64,000 nucleotides of DNA from Mytilus californianus (Eukaryota > Mollusca > Bivalvia > Mytilida > Mytilidae). Shown here in pieces: positions 11,683 through 22,380 of the stretch. A program made the translations under genes and the position numbers. The stretch spans positions 79,360,339-79,424,338 of the forward strand of contig NW_026262734.1 of NCBI RefSeq assembly GCF_021869535.1, written 5' to 3'. The notes under the pieces are model-generated. The model saw only the letters and a list, made by a program, of their open reading frames with translations, was not told where the DNA came from and searched no databases. The first letter of the stretch is position 1. Each line of letters begins with the position of its first letter.

Positions 11683-11990
11683 AAAACGATATACCATACG
11701 ATAGATGAAACGCTAAACCATACGATAAACGAAACGCTAAACCATACGATAAACGAAACGTTAAACGCTAAACCATACCATGTTACATACGACAAATAAA
11801 ACGCTTTACGATACCATGAACCACACGATATACAAAACCCTAAACGATGGCATTTACCATACGATGAACGAACGATGAACGTACGCTGACCGAACGTTAA
11901 ACGAACGCTATACGAATGATGTACGAACGATGACCGAACGCTATACGAACGATTCCCGAACGCTGTACGTACGATTCCCGAATGAAAAAA
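11683..11990. repeat. Degenerate short-unit tandem array (CGAACGNTAAAC-like)
   Basis: About 300 bp built of variants of ACGATAAACGAAACGCTAAA and CGAACGCTATACGAACGAT. The basic step is near 10-11 bases with higher-order groupings near 20-22 bases. CpG is strikingly frequent compared with the surroundings. The variants drift from AAACG-rich on the left to CGAACG-rich on the right. No open frame runs through it. Confidence 0.7.
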
Positions 11991-12060
11991 GTGTTAACTT
12001 TTACGTTACAGGGACTGTATATGGCATGTTATGCGAAATAGATTATTTATTGTTAAAGGT

Positions 12061-12565
12061 CTCATGGTAACCAAACATTGATAACAGCAACGTCATTTTG
12101 TATCATTGGAAAAATTATACCACGTTTCATTATTGTATACAGAGGTAGACAATAAACTTGACACAGACATGTACATATTGCCTTGAAAATTAGACAGGCT
12201 GTAATTAACAGAAAAAACAGATTAGCTGTTTCAAAGAAATGAGAAATGGTCACATTACGGAACCTTCCGGTTAGGTAATGCAAACAATATTGAATAAAAA
12301 ACGGGAAAAGTTTAATTGATATCTGAATATGTCTAGAGGCAAACTTATACCATAAATTAGCAAAGGTATATCACTTGAATTGTGTAAAGTTCTAAATAAA
12401 AAGTGTATGGATTAATGTTGCATTATGCAACTGAGAATGGTTAATGGTGCATGGGAAATAGTGGATTATGCATGAAAATATTTTAATGTTTTGACATTTT
12501 AGTTCCTTTCAGAAAAAAATATTTGCAATTCCCACAAACATGTGACATTGCGGGTAATTCAAAAG
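12061..12565. repeat. Duplicated block D3, copy a
   Basis: Collinear with 22,930-23,600. Shared words include GACAATAAACTTGACA/GACAATAAACTGGACA, CAATATTGAATAAA, TAGCAAAG and TTAGGTTCCTTT-like pieces. Copy b lies just downstream of the last exon of protease gene B, so D3 probably represents a protease 3' flank. Here it runs directly into block D1 at about 12,565. Confidence 0.65.
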
Positions 12566-12740
12566 GGATATGGTATTAGTTTCGAATCTACATTCAGCCA
12601 GTGGCAGGTATGGAATTTAAATTTTGACTGCAGTGATAACAGACAGTTTTCTTTACTGTAGGAAGATATAAATCGCAGCTATTGAGTTTTGTTTTTGGTT
12701 ATATTGACTTGAAGAATACTTGTTCCTTATAAAATCAATA

Positions 12741-12870
12741 AAAGTGAGAAAAACAGGTTAATAACATTCTAGAAAAACTAATAAGGAAGTTAATGATGTA
12801 TCCTATTTGTTAATGAATATCCAATGAAAGCTCTTGCTAAGGTATAAACGTACATGTACTTCCTAGTGAG
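12741..12870 (+). repeat. Single degenerate unit related to the 18.8-kb tandem array
   Basis: AAGGAAGTTAATGATGTATCCTATTTG, described in parts as AAGGAAGTTAAT and GTATCCTATT, then CCAATGAAA, CTTGCTA and GTACTTCCTAGTGAG occurs in the order seen at 19,256-19,330. It is one decayed unit of that array family. Confidence 0.5.
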
Positions 12871-13080
12871 TTGTTTTTTTTTTTTTATATATATATTATG
12901 AATTTTTAGAACAGTAAAAAGAGATGACGATACCAAGCAGACATTTAAAATGGAACACTATGGCAAAAAAACCATGTGTCTCCGTAACAATTTATTACAA
13001 GGAAATAGCTAGTGTTCTAGTACTGTACTATTTGTGGTGTTTTCAATATATACTATCATTTACGCATTATTGTAAACATA

Positions 13081-13181
13081 CAATTATTCATTCAATTATT
13101 CATTCATTCATTCATTCATTCATTTATTCATTCATTTATTCATTCATTCATTTATTCATTCATTCTTTCTTTCATTCAATT
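13081..13181 (+). repeat. (ATTC)n microsatellite
   Basis: About 100 bp of ATTC repeats with ATTT interruptions. It is open in frame and creates the artificial IHSFIHSF peptide. A shorter counterpart stands at the same place in D1 copy b (44,925-44,970). Confidence 0.9.
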
Positions 13182-13377
13182 ACTGCCGGAAAGTTCGAAA
13201 AAGACTTTAGTCTATACTATTCTGAACAAATGAACAACACGTGCAACCGCGCAACATTTTATTATACTACAAATATTACGAATGTGTGTATTCGGTGAAT
13301 TCATTCAAAAATAAATAGATGTATGAATGAAGGTGTAAATGATAGTAAATATTGTCAATACAGCATACAGTATAATT

Positions 13378-13487
13378 TTAGTGTATCAGCTTCTTCTGAT
13401 AAATGGTTACGTTTACAAATATAAAGATCAGTAGTACACATGTACAAGTAATACCAAACGCTACATAGCGATCGAAAGTATCCCGAA
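13378..13487 (-). other. Possible terminal exon of a membrane protein, conserved in both D1 copies
   Basis: Reading from an acceptor-like TTTACACAG at 13,488, a 36-codon frame gives RDTFDRYVAFGITC, then the hydrophobic stretch VLLIFIFVNVTIY, then QKKLIH and a stop. The D1 copy at 45,225-45,334 has the same length, the same acceptor-like site, the same stop position and similar residues (VAFGVIC, PLIFISVTITVYL). The substitutions show no obvious third-position excess, so coding is uncertain. Confidence 0.25.
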
Positions 13488-14603
13488 CTGTGTAAAGTCA
13501 AAAGACTGAGCATTACGAACCACACCAAAAGTTTGGGTGATATTAGGTGTTTCGGAACGGCTACAAGATTCTGCTCCATGACACTCTTCGTAATCCTCAT
13601 AGTTAGAACAACTTCTGGAAATGACGATAAAAAGACATTTCAAATCAATGGTGAATAAGAACTCTGAAAGCCTTTTTTCAATCTCGCACGAATCAAAAAC
13701 AGTGTTGCTTTGTGGGAAAGACGAAAACCCAGTTTCTATTTTACTCTTAAATTACACATACCAGTGAACCTACATCTGACACAAGATGCAAGGTCCATCT
13801 ACACTGTTGTTTTTCTTGGTGTCAAGTTTTAAATGTTTCTGCATAATCAGGACGAGAAAAAAAAATTATACAATAAATACGTTTCTTTTTGAAAAAAAAA
13901 TGTTGGAACAGGATGAAGGGTGCGACATATTTACTGTGCTGTGAAAGATTGTGTTGGATATCGGTAAATCTAAAGCATTACAGCAAGCCACAAAACAAAT
14001 TGAGATTACATTTTTGTCAATTTGATATGAAGAAACAAAAGTAGCATTTCCTTATCAATCTTCAAATTAAACCAATCAGTAAAAATCTGAAATTTTATTA
14101 GGCAGGATCCGTCAAAACTGGTTTTCAACATTAATTATTTGTTGTTTGCTTGACATGAAAATGACTGTGAAGGGAAAAAGGATTGGACATTTCTCATGCA
14201 CTGCACACAGAGTATATTAGATTACGGCAGAAATAAAGCTAGAAAACCATTAACACGTAAAAAAAATTCTGGAAGGGGTTTCCTATTGTGAAAAAGGTGG
14301 CACTCTCTCAATAAGCGACATCGGATAAAAAAAAGAGTCGGACGATACCAAAGGGAGAATCCACATTCATGCATAGGTAAAAAAGAGAACGACATACTCA
14401 GAGGAAAACAAACGACAAACAACAAAAGAAACAATCAAAAGTCTACAAAACATTACATAAAAAACTAAAAGGCCACCACAAACCGGTGGTGGTATTATGA
14501 GCTCCAGAATGATAATCATATCCTGCCCTGCGTATGTTATCGGCAGTATTATTTATAGTAATCAAAAAATTATGTCCATTCTTAGTATATTAAACATGTT
14601 AAA

Positions 14604-14751
14604 TACACTCATCATAGATACCAGGATTGATATTTTGTCTTTGCGCCAGACGCGCGTTTCGTCTACAAAAGACTTATCAGTGACGCTCGAATCAAAAAAT
14701 GTTAAAAAGGCCAAATCAAGTACGAAGTTGAAGAGCATTGAGGACCAGAAA
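14604..14751 (-). mobile_element. M1 element inserted in D1 copy a, with TTAAA duplication
   Basis: D1 copy b has an empty site at the matching place (46,491-46,510). This defines the insert as 148 bp flanked by TTAAA at 14,599-14,603 and 14,752-14,756. It has the M1 order in reverse: tail with ATCATAGATACCAGG, hammerhead motif, AAAAAGGCC, TACGAAGTTGAAGAGCATTG, AGGACC. This is the best evidence that M1 is a mobile unit. It inserted after the D1 duplication or was lost precisely from the other copy, the former being simpler. Confidence 0.8.
14643..14686 (-). ncRNA. Hammerhead motif (M1) with core mutation
   Basis: All three stems are present (GCGTCA/TGGCGC, GTCT/AGAC, CGCGCG) but the core reads CTGATAA instead of CTGATGA. 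This replaces the residue equivalent to G8, which takes part in catalysis. It is expected to be inactive. Confidence 0.65.
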
Positions 14752-15859
14752 TTAAACATTCGCATTCCAACCCAGCTTCCGAATTTCATTTATTTGTTGT
14801 TGTGTTTGGTTATGTTCCGGACCATATGAGTATTTGGACCATACGCGTCATATAGCACAAGTTTAGTGTTCTTTTATTTGTCTTTGTAAATTATCAACCT
14901 TAACTTTTAGTCCATTTTTGGTAATATCCAACAGATGCCTAATTCAATGTACCTCATAATAAGCAGACAGTCTGTCATTTATACATTGCAAGTACTATCT
15001 TCGTGTTCTTATAGGTTATATGTTAGCATTAACTTGTACTAGGATAGTTGTTCAGATTATTTCTTCTGGAATGTTGTCATTTGTATTCGAGAATTAAAGA
15101 CATACAGTCATGTACAGGTTATACATTAGCAGATTAGCAATAACACATTATAACTTCATAATTTAATCCACTTTGTTTTCAGTTTAATTTTTCCCAAACC
15201 TTCCTAGATTTCATCTAGATAAAAGAAAGAGTCATTTCAAAAACTCCTAAAGTTCATAGTTTATTTTAGCATTTCATATATGAATGTTATTTTACTATCC
15301 ATATAAGTAATACAATATGATTAAATAACTATTTCTGGAAGGAAAAAAAATGAAAAGAGTGTAGATTTATCATCGGAAATGTAATGGCCATGAACACCAT
15401 AACGGTTACCACTACATGAGAAAGGAATGTTTAACCATCCAGGCACCTAAATTCGTTCCCGGTAAGAGGTTTTGTTCGCGTTCTGACATTTTTAGTTTTC
15501 TGTAATGTTTTTTTCGGACTCTTGGTTGTCTGTTCATCTTTTGGACAAAGTTTTTTTTTTGTCCTTTTCAATTTACGGTTTTTCATTTGGTCTTTTTTTA
15601 TAAATCGTTTCTCTTATACTCCAGACTAACTTAAATAATGTTTGCCTTGCATGACGAAAAAGTTCTATTTACAATAAACGCCGCAAATATTCCTTAATGT
15701 AAAAAGATATCTCGCACTTATAAGAACCTTCTCCAAATAAATGTATCCACCATTCCAATTATCTTCCATATTTTATCGTGTTATTGGTCAGCATGATATA
15801 ATTGTTTGAATACCGAGTACAAAAGCAAAACAATCCAAGTTGACAAATTTTGTTGCGGA

Positions 15860-16110
15860 CAAGAATGTATGTTGCTCACCGAATTTTGTCAATATAACGG
15901 AAATATTCATCCGTCATACAAGTGAGAGGTTTAGCTAGCTACAAAAGCAGGTTTAAAACATGCCATTTAGCACTGGAAATCTCTGTGTCTATTCAGGAAA
16001 GTGACATTTTTTTTCCATTCGTTTATTTGGCTGTAAAGTCGAGTGTTTTATTTTGCCAGGAGTAAAAGACATCCCTTTTTTTACTTTCCCTTTGAGTTCT
16101 GAAATTGATT
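15860..16110 (+). repeat. R3 dispersed repeat, diverged
   Basis: GTCATACAAGTGAGAGGTTT, AGCTAGCTA and a later CCATTCGTTT and ACTTTCCCTTTGAGTTC match the repeat at 22,380-22,915 in order. R3 is abundant in mussels. Its class is not known to me. Confidence 0.6.
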
Positions 16111-16162
16111 ATTTTTACAAGAAGGTAAACAATTTATTTCATTCTGCCCTCCAATTGTTTTT

Positions 16163-16260
16163 TTTCAGCGCAACAGATGCATTTTTTATGCGTTTAATTC
16201 AGACTAAACGCGCGTCTGGCTTAATTAAGTATAAACCTGGATTCTTTAATGTTTTGTTTT
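16163..16260 (+). repeat. Decayed M1 remnant
   Basis: The words AAACGCGCGTCTGGCTTAAT and AAACCTGGATTC remain. The CTGATGA core and stem II are lost. Confidence 0.45.
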
Positions 16261-16839
16261 GGAGAGCATATTTTTGTCACTGGAATAGCTAAAATACTTA
16301 AAATGATGCTGTATTGCTTCAAATGTGATGCAAATTAAAGATAATCAGCAAACTTTGATTGACCTTGTGAACAAATAATTATGACTAATTGTCCAATGTG
16401 GAATATATAAACGATATTAGTATAACCGTTTATTGTTGTAAACCTCGTATGATTGTCAAAATAACGAAAACAATTAAATTTTATTTGTGTTATGATTTGT
16501 AAATTTGTTGAAAAAATAGTGTTTTATGTTATTTTGAGCATGTTTATTCAATTTTGTCCTATATTTGCATATGCTTTTCACCACATTTAATACTTAGACA
16601 GTCTTGAATCTTTAATACATCCCAACTCTTTTATCATTGATATTCACAAAAAACTTAGACATGTTAAACTCTATTTAAAATCCCAGAGAAATGGAATTGA
16701 ACTTTACGAACCAAATCAGGGAGAAACGCTTTTAGTGCGAGTCACTGTTTATAATCGTCGTAATCTACAAATTACCTTGTTATGTGCATTTTAAGACAAC
16801 GTAGAACGACAAGTAAGATTGCGTTTAATAAAGCAAAAA
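16261..16839. other. Non-coding stretch where a protease copy might have stood
   Basis: It lies between the right end of D1 copy a and block D4. In the second set these blocks flank protease gene A. I searched for the GDxGGP, CxISGWG and signal-peptide exons here and found none. Confidence 0.4.
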
Positions 16840-17110
16840 AAAAAGGGTCATCTGCACAAATGATCATTCAGCATTACAACACATCAAGTCAAATTTGCTT
16901 TTACGATTACGTAATTCTGGTTTACCTCTTAAATAACGGATATTTCAACGTATACATTTTAAATTGAATATAGAAACAAGTGTTACATAAATCAATATTT
17001 CTCATGCTGCAATTGTTGACAGAAATAGCAAATACACCTCAATGACTTTATTGATAACATGTTTATGTTTATGAAAACAACGAGACAGAATCGATCAGAC
17101 AGTGGCTATA
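16840..17110. repeat. Duplicated block D4, copy a
   Basis: Collinear with 43,905-44,155. Shared words include AAATTTGCTTTTACGA, TTACATAAATC/TTACATTAATC, CTCATGCTGC, AGAAATAGC and ATGTTTATGTT. Copy b lies immediately upstream of the first exon of protease gene A, so D4 is probably promoter-side DNA of a former or neighbouring protease gene. Confidence 0.65.
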
Positions 17111-17129
17111 TGGATGCCATTTATTAGAA

Positions 17130-17300
17130 ATAAACTCATTATATATTCCAGGCTGTACATTTTGTACGCCAGACTCGCGTTTCGTCTGCAAAACAAACTC
17201 AGTAACGCCTGAAAAACAAACAGTTAAACAGATCAAAAAAAGAAACCAAGTAGAAAAGCATTGAGCACCCAAAATTCCGAAGAGTTTTATAACAAAAATT
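17130..17300 (-). repeat. M1 copy, decayed hammerhead
   Basis: Reverse-oriented M1 with CGCCAGACTCGCGTTTCGTC. The core reads CTGAGTTTG instead of CTGATGAG, and stem I keeps only part of its pairs. Confidence 0.6.
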
Positions 17301-17459
17301 CAATCTAATCAATACTTGGATAGAAAATCCTTTATATTTCGAAAAATTCAAAGTAATGTAAACAGTAAATTTGAAATTTTGACCATGTTAATGATGATTC
17401 ATGTCAACGCAGAAGTACTGTCTACTAAGCTTGATATGGTCATTATTCTAAATTAACTG

Positions 17460-17832
17460 TTTACAAAACCTTGAATTTTTGAAATACTAAGGTTTCTCTA
17501 CCTCAGAAATAAATTACCTTAGCAGTATTTGGCAAAACGTTTAGGAATTTTTGGTCCTCAATGCTCTTCAGTTTCGTACTTTATTTGGCCTTTTTAATTT
17601 TTTTTTATTCGCGCGTCACTGATGAGACTTTTGTAGACGAAACGTGCGTCTGGCGCAAATACAAATAAAGGCAACAGTAGTATACCGGTGTTAAAAAGTC
17701 ATAAATTGATTAAGAGAAAAAACAAATCCAGGTTACAAACTAACACCGAGGGAAACACATCAACTATAAGAGGAAAACAAAGGATCAACAGGACAAAATT
17801 TCAATCCTGGTATCTATGATGAGTTTATTTGT
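17460..17832 (+). repeat. M1 copy interrupted by another repeat
   Basis: The upstream part (CTAAGGTTTCTCTACCTCAG, TTTGGTCCTCAATGCTCTTC, TTCGTACTTTATTTGGCC) and hammerhead are intact in order. After GGCGCAAATAC a 138-bp foreign segment (about 17,662-17,799, with AACAGTAGTATACCGG and ACACCGAGGGAAACACATCA) separates it from the usual tail ATTTCAATCCTGGTATCTAT at 17,800. This is a nested insertion. Confidence 0.75.
17613..17656 (+). ncRNA. Hammerhead motif (M1), core intact, one stem II mismatch
   Basis: The CTGATGA and GAAA cores and the GTC triplet are intact. Stem I GCGTCA/TGGCGC forms six pairs. Stem II GACT/AGAC has one mismatch, and stem III CGTGCG is an imperfect palindrome. It could retain weak activity. 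Confidence 0.65.
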
Positions 17833-17839
17833 ATACCCT

Positions 17840-18105
17840 TGTGATGGAATACTCCACCAGCAGTGGCATCGATCAAGTGGTTGTAAATAAACTGATCATA
17901 GATAGCAGGCTTATCATTTTGTACGCTAGACGCGTGTTTCGTCAACAAAAGGCTCATAAGAGACGCTCGAACCAAAAAAGTTAAAAAAAGTCCAAATAAA
18001 GTACGATGTGGAAGAGCATTGTGGACCCAAAATTCCGAAAATTGTTTGCCAAATACAACTAAGTTAATCTTTTCCTGAGGAAGATTATATTTCATATTTA
18101 CTAAT
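17840..18105 (-). repeat. M1 copy, opposite orientation to its neighbour
   Basis: It holds ACTGATCATAGATAGCAGG, the decayed hammerhead (about 17,925-17,968; core CTTATGA for CTGATGA), GTACGATGTGGAAGAGCATT and the extended part TTTGCCAAATACAACTAAG. Together with 17,460-17,832 it forms a head-to-head pair. Confidence 0.65.
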
Positions 18106-18429
18106 AAAGAAGACCCAATATCATGTTGGTAAAGTTTGGTTGTTGCCTTAATTTAATGAATCGAACCAGGTAGTAGATACAGCTGGTCCGTATGACAGGA
18201 AGTAGATACAGCTTGTTCGTATGAAAAAACCTTATTAACCGGGCCAAACAGCCGTATTAAACGTATGGTGAATATGAGTTGATCTTTTGAATTCCATATT
18301 AGTCGTGTTGATTTTAGCCTGTTAGGGCCAATTTAAACATATTAGTTCATAATTATATATAATTAGTATCACCTATTGGGATACATCAGTATCTGTTTGT
18401 TTGTGTTGTCTTACTAAATAATTATGAAA

Positions 18430-18560
18430 AAATCATTAAACATACCAGGCTTATAATTTATTACGCCAGGATCGTAATTTGTCTAAATTAGACTCGTGTG
18501 TGGCGCTCGAAACAAAACACAATGAAACAGTTAGAAGGTTAAACCACATACAAAGTTGAT
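18430..18560 (-). repeat. M1 remnant
   Basis: Words such as ATACCAGGCTTATAATTT, ACGCCAGGATCG and GTGGCGCTCGAA survive. The hammerhead cannot form. Confidence 0.45.
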
Positions 18561-18775
18561 GAGAAAAAAAATTACTCACGAGGAAGAGATCGAAAGTATA
18601 AACAAGAAATTTGAATGGATTCTATATAATTCAAGCTAATAAGATACTTTATTAACTTATGTCAACGCTTTATGTCCTAATGTTGTTTTTTTTTAATTAC
18701 ACGTCTCACTGGTACAATTAGGCTTTTGCCTGATGAAATTGATATGTAAGTGATAGAAAAGAAAATTATATTTAT

Positions 18776-19330
18776 ATCAGAAGAGGACGTTGTTTTGGGC
18801 TAGCTTCAGCTGCAAACAAACCAACACATGTTTATACAAATATACACATTGTACCAGGGAGATGTGTTATTTACATTCTGGGAAAAACACATCAAAGGAA
18901 GTTAATCAAGCAACGAACCAATGAAAACTCTTGGTTATTTTTAGACCAAACCAGGAAGATATGTTGGGCTACCTTCAAATGCAAACAGAGCAACAGATGC
19001 TGAACCAGTATAGCCATTGTACCAGCAAGATGTGTTCATTGCATTGTATGAAAAGAGGGATGAATGTATCAAAGGAAGTTAATCAAGTGTCTTATTGGCT
19101 CGCAACTAACCAATGAAATCTCTAGCTTATATTTCAGACCAGGAAGATAAGTTGGGCTAATGCAAACTCAGCAACAGATGTTGCATAAATATAGCCATTG
19201 TACCAGGAAAATGTATAAGGAACATTGTAGGATAACACAGAGATAAATGTATCAAAGGAAGTTAATTAAGTATCCTATTGGCTAGCAACTACCTATGAAA
19301 ATTCGTTATCTTTTACTTCCTTGTGAGTAA
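18776..19330 (+). repeat. Tandem array, three ~180-bp units
   Basis: Three successive units share GTTGGGCTA, CAACAGATG, CATTGTACCAG, ATGTATCAAAGGAAGTTAAT, ATTGGCT and CCAATGAAA words. They start near 18,781, 18,951 and 19,136 and differ by about one base in five. No continuous frame is conserved among the units, so it is satellite-like. A single related unit sits at 12,741-12,870. Confidence 0.75.
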
Positions 19331-21984
19331 AGGATGTATTTTTGATAATGTTTAATGATTTTTTTTTCATTTTGTTTAGAAAAAATTGATATATGAAAAC
19401 TTATCAAGTATACAAGCCTTATCTGAACGAGTTTTTTTTAAATCAAAAACGAACACGAGTAGGCGTGTGCCCCTTTATTTAAAATAATGTCAATCTCGCC
19501 CGATAGAATTACAATAGTGTTTCATTTTCGAAAAGTTTTTATTTTGGCGCTCAAAGGAGTGATCTAACACTTCCAAGTTGGTTCTTCGGATTACTCTTAA
19601 GAAATGTTAAATATGTCATTACCATACTTTTCTGAGTGATTAATTATAAAATGAAATCAACACTTTATAAATATGTGCGTCCTAAGTGCTTTTTATGATT
19701 TTCTTTATTGAGATAGTTCAAAACTATAATTTTAAAAGCTTAATATGTATAAGTAATAACAATCTTGAGAAGAACTATATTTTCAAAACTGACTTCAAGT
19801 GAGTACCCAAATCAATCTAAATTGTCTGAAGTCAGCTTTGCCTGAAGTATCTTAAATCTTAATTTCTGAAACATTTTAGTTAATTAATGGATAATTTATG
19901 AAAAGAATGGTAAAAAAAATACCAGTACCGAAACACAAAATACTGAGCAGATTATATCACTGGGTACTTGCTGTCAATCAGCAGCGGTAAATTTGGTGGC
20001 ACTTTTCTGGATTTAACTTTACCAAGAACGCTCAAATCCAAACATTTTTAAAAGCATAAGATGTGTAAGTACCTGAATAAGCAAGGAATTTTATTTTCAA
20101 TTGTTGACTAACGATCAATTGAAAACATTCACCAACAGTTCGTCAAATACTTTTTCCCAGAGTTCTTTTGCATGGCAAAAATATGGAACCCTTCCCACAT
20201 GATACATCGAATGTAAAAATCCTACAAAGACATACATGTACTAATGCCACATAATATTGGCATATTCAAACAGTTCTTAAAGAGGCTGTCGTATTTGTAT
20301 TTTCTTTTGTTCATTTCATTCCAGACACCTTTAGGTTTCCCCTTGTTTTTCTGTATTTGATTCCAAAAGAGTTTAACGGTTTATTTTCGTGATTGCAGAT
20401 GTATTTAAAGTCGGTGTTTTAATTCAATCAAATATTAGAGTATTCGGGTTTTTTTCGGGGGTTTTATTTTCACCAAAATAATATAAAATTTCACTATCGA
20501 TAATAAATCATACATGCCAACGAAATCCATAACACAGCCTGTCTCACCTACATGTTTTCTGATTGTGTCAGGTATAAGTGTTATGCGATTACAATCTGTT
20601 AGCATTCGTCTATGATTTCTAACGAGAATTAGTAGATTACTAGTACGTATTATTTACAAGCCTTTAGGTCTAAAAATGATAAACATTGAAAACTACATAA
20701 AAGGTTAAAAAGTAATATGGATAAGAAGAAAAAAAAGAAATAATTAAAACCTTGTGAAACCATTACTCTTTTCAGAAAATTTGAAAGTTTTGGAAATGCA
20801 ATTTCTTGGCCCTTACATGTATAAAAAGCTTAAACATTATTTTTGAAAAGAAGTATTTAATGGTTGTTCTGATCTTCAAAATATACAAAATAAATCTACA
20901 AATTAACATTAAATAGAGAAAACGGTCCAGTTTTGCCCTCCGTTATGAACATATTTTTCAAATCCCCGAGAGGTTAAAAAAATATGTATAATATTTTAAA
21001 CAGTAAAAATCAAACTTTAAACAGAAATGTGGACAAAATTGGTCCTTAATTCTCAATACAAACTACAATTGAAAAGATATCCATATATTGCCATTTCATA
21101 TTACCAAGTTTCAAAACTGCAGTGGTTTCAATACAAAATAATACTCCGAATCTAAGCAACGAATGAACTTCTCTTTAAAGTAAAAGTGAAAGATACAAAT
21201 AATTGTAGTTTTGGGTGTGGGGGTCGAAACAATAGAACATATATTCTGGACTTTTACGTATATATCGAAATCATGAGAAGACCTAACTACTGAATACTTG
21301 AGAACACAGAAATAGATCTAACTTTCATGATCTTGATTTGGTTTTATGTTGTATTCTAACCAAAACCGATAAATAATGACATAAGAAACCTAATAATTCT
21401 GTTAACAAAATTCTATATTTATAGATGCAAATCATCATTGAAACAAACCAATCTGATAGCGCTAAAAAAATATTTAAAAGAAAACTTATTAATAGAAAAA
21501 AAGCATATTTTATAGAAATAAAAGACTCAGTACGGCAGAGAAATTCTTGAAATCCTGGACTCCCTAATTTTCATAACAACAAAGATAAACACCAGACACT
21601 ATATGGTTGTATTAGTTAAAAATATGTATTCTCTATCCAAGCAGCCTTTGTCTTGCAATCATATTCTGTAATATATCAAACTATTTTAGCTGTGTCTATT
21701 TAATATGTTGTATATTTATATAGCCTATATATTATAGTATCCATAAAATGTGTATAACTTACTGTTATGTTCATGTACAAATAAAAAGAACTTCTTTATA
21801 AAAAAAAATATTTACACGATTTACGCCTACGTGTGAAAAATTTGTAAAGGGTCTTTATCCAAGTCTTAACCATTTTATGTGTACACCTATACTTTGTTCA
21901 ATTTTTGCAGAGATCAAAAAGGCTGGACAATATGGCCCACTCTGGATAAGAACCAACTCGTTAAGAAAAAGCATATGAACATTT
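19331..21984. other. Long non-coding stretch
   Basis: 2.6 kb of AT-rich sequence without an open frame above 60 codons and without a repeat I recognise. Confidence 0.45.
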
Positions 21985-22380
21985 AATATAGATAAGAAGA
22001 TTCCGTATGAGTGTCAATGAGACAACTCTCCATTCAAGTCACAATGTATAAAAAGTTAACGATTATAGGTCAAAGTACGGCTTTCAACACGGAGCCCTGG
22101 CTCACACCGAACAACAAGCTATAAAGGGCCCCAAAAATGACTAGTGTAAAACAATTCAAACAGGAAAACCAACGGTCTGATCTATATAAAAACGAGAAAC
22201 GATAAACGCCTATGAACCACACCAACAAACGACAACCACTGAACAACAAGCTTCTAACTTAGGACAGGTGCAAACAAATGCAGCTGGTTTAAACGTTTTA
22301 ACAAGCGCCAACCTTCGTCTTACCTGAGACAGTAACGTAACACTACAACATAAAAAGACATACTATCAGTAGTTGTAGTC
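21985..22380 (-). repeat. Retroelement 3' tail repeat, longest copy of its subfamily
   Basis: It begins AAGAAGATTCCGTATGAGTG, AATGAGACAACTCTCCATTC and contains GGCTTTCAACACGGAGCC, CACACCGAACAACAAGC, ACGACAACCACTGAACAACA and CCTGAGACAGTAACGTAACA. It is related to the Penelope-like tail at 35,240-35,640 but distinct in the middle. Confidence 0.65.

Larger units (their letters stand above)
12565..15795. repeat. Segmental duplication D1, copy a
   Basis: Collinear with 44,600-47,530 over about 3 kb. Shared words include GCCAGTGGCAGGTATGGAAT, CTGCAGTGATAACAGACAGT, GCCGGAAAGTTCG, CACACCAAAAGTTTGGG/CGCATCAAAAATTGGGG and ACTAGGATAGTTGTTCAGAT. The copies differ by many substitutions and by insertions of mobile DNA. 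Only this copy carries the M1 element at 14,604-14,751. No full gene is evident inside. Confidence 0.85.

Noticed and set aside
12924-13298. 124-codon open frame with IHSFIHSF repeats
   Set aside because: It is produced by the ATTC microsatellite, which is open in this frame. The matching D1 copy does not keep the frame.
14497-14829. 110-codon open frame spanning the M1 insertion
   Set aside because: Half of it is the M1 element in antisense. The empty D1 copy has no such frame.
18776-19330. CRISPR-like regular repeats
   Set aside because: There are only three long units with no short identical repeats or variable spacers, in a eukaryotic setting.
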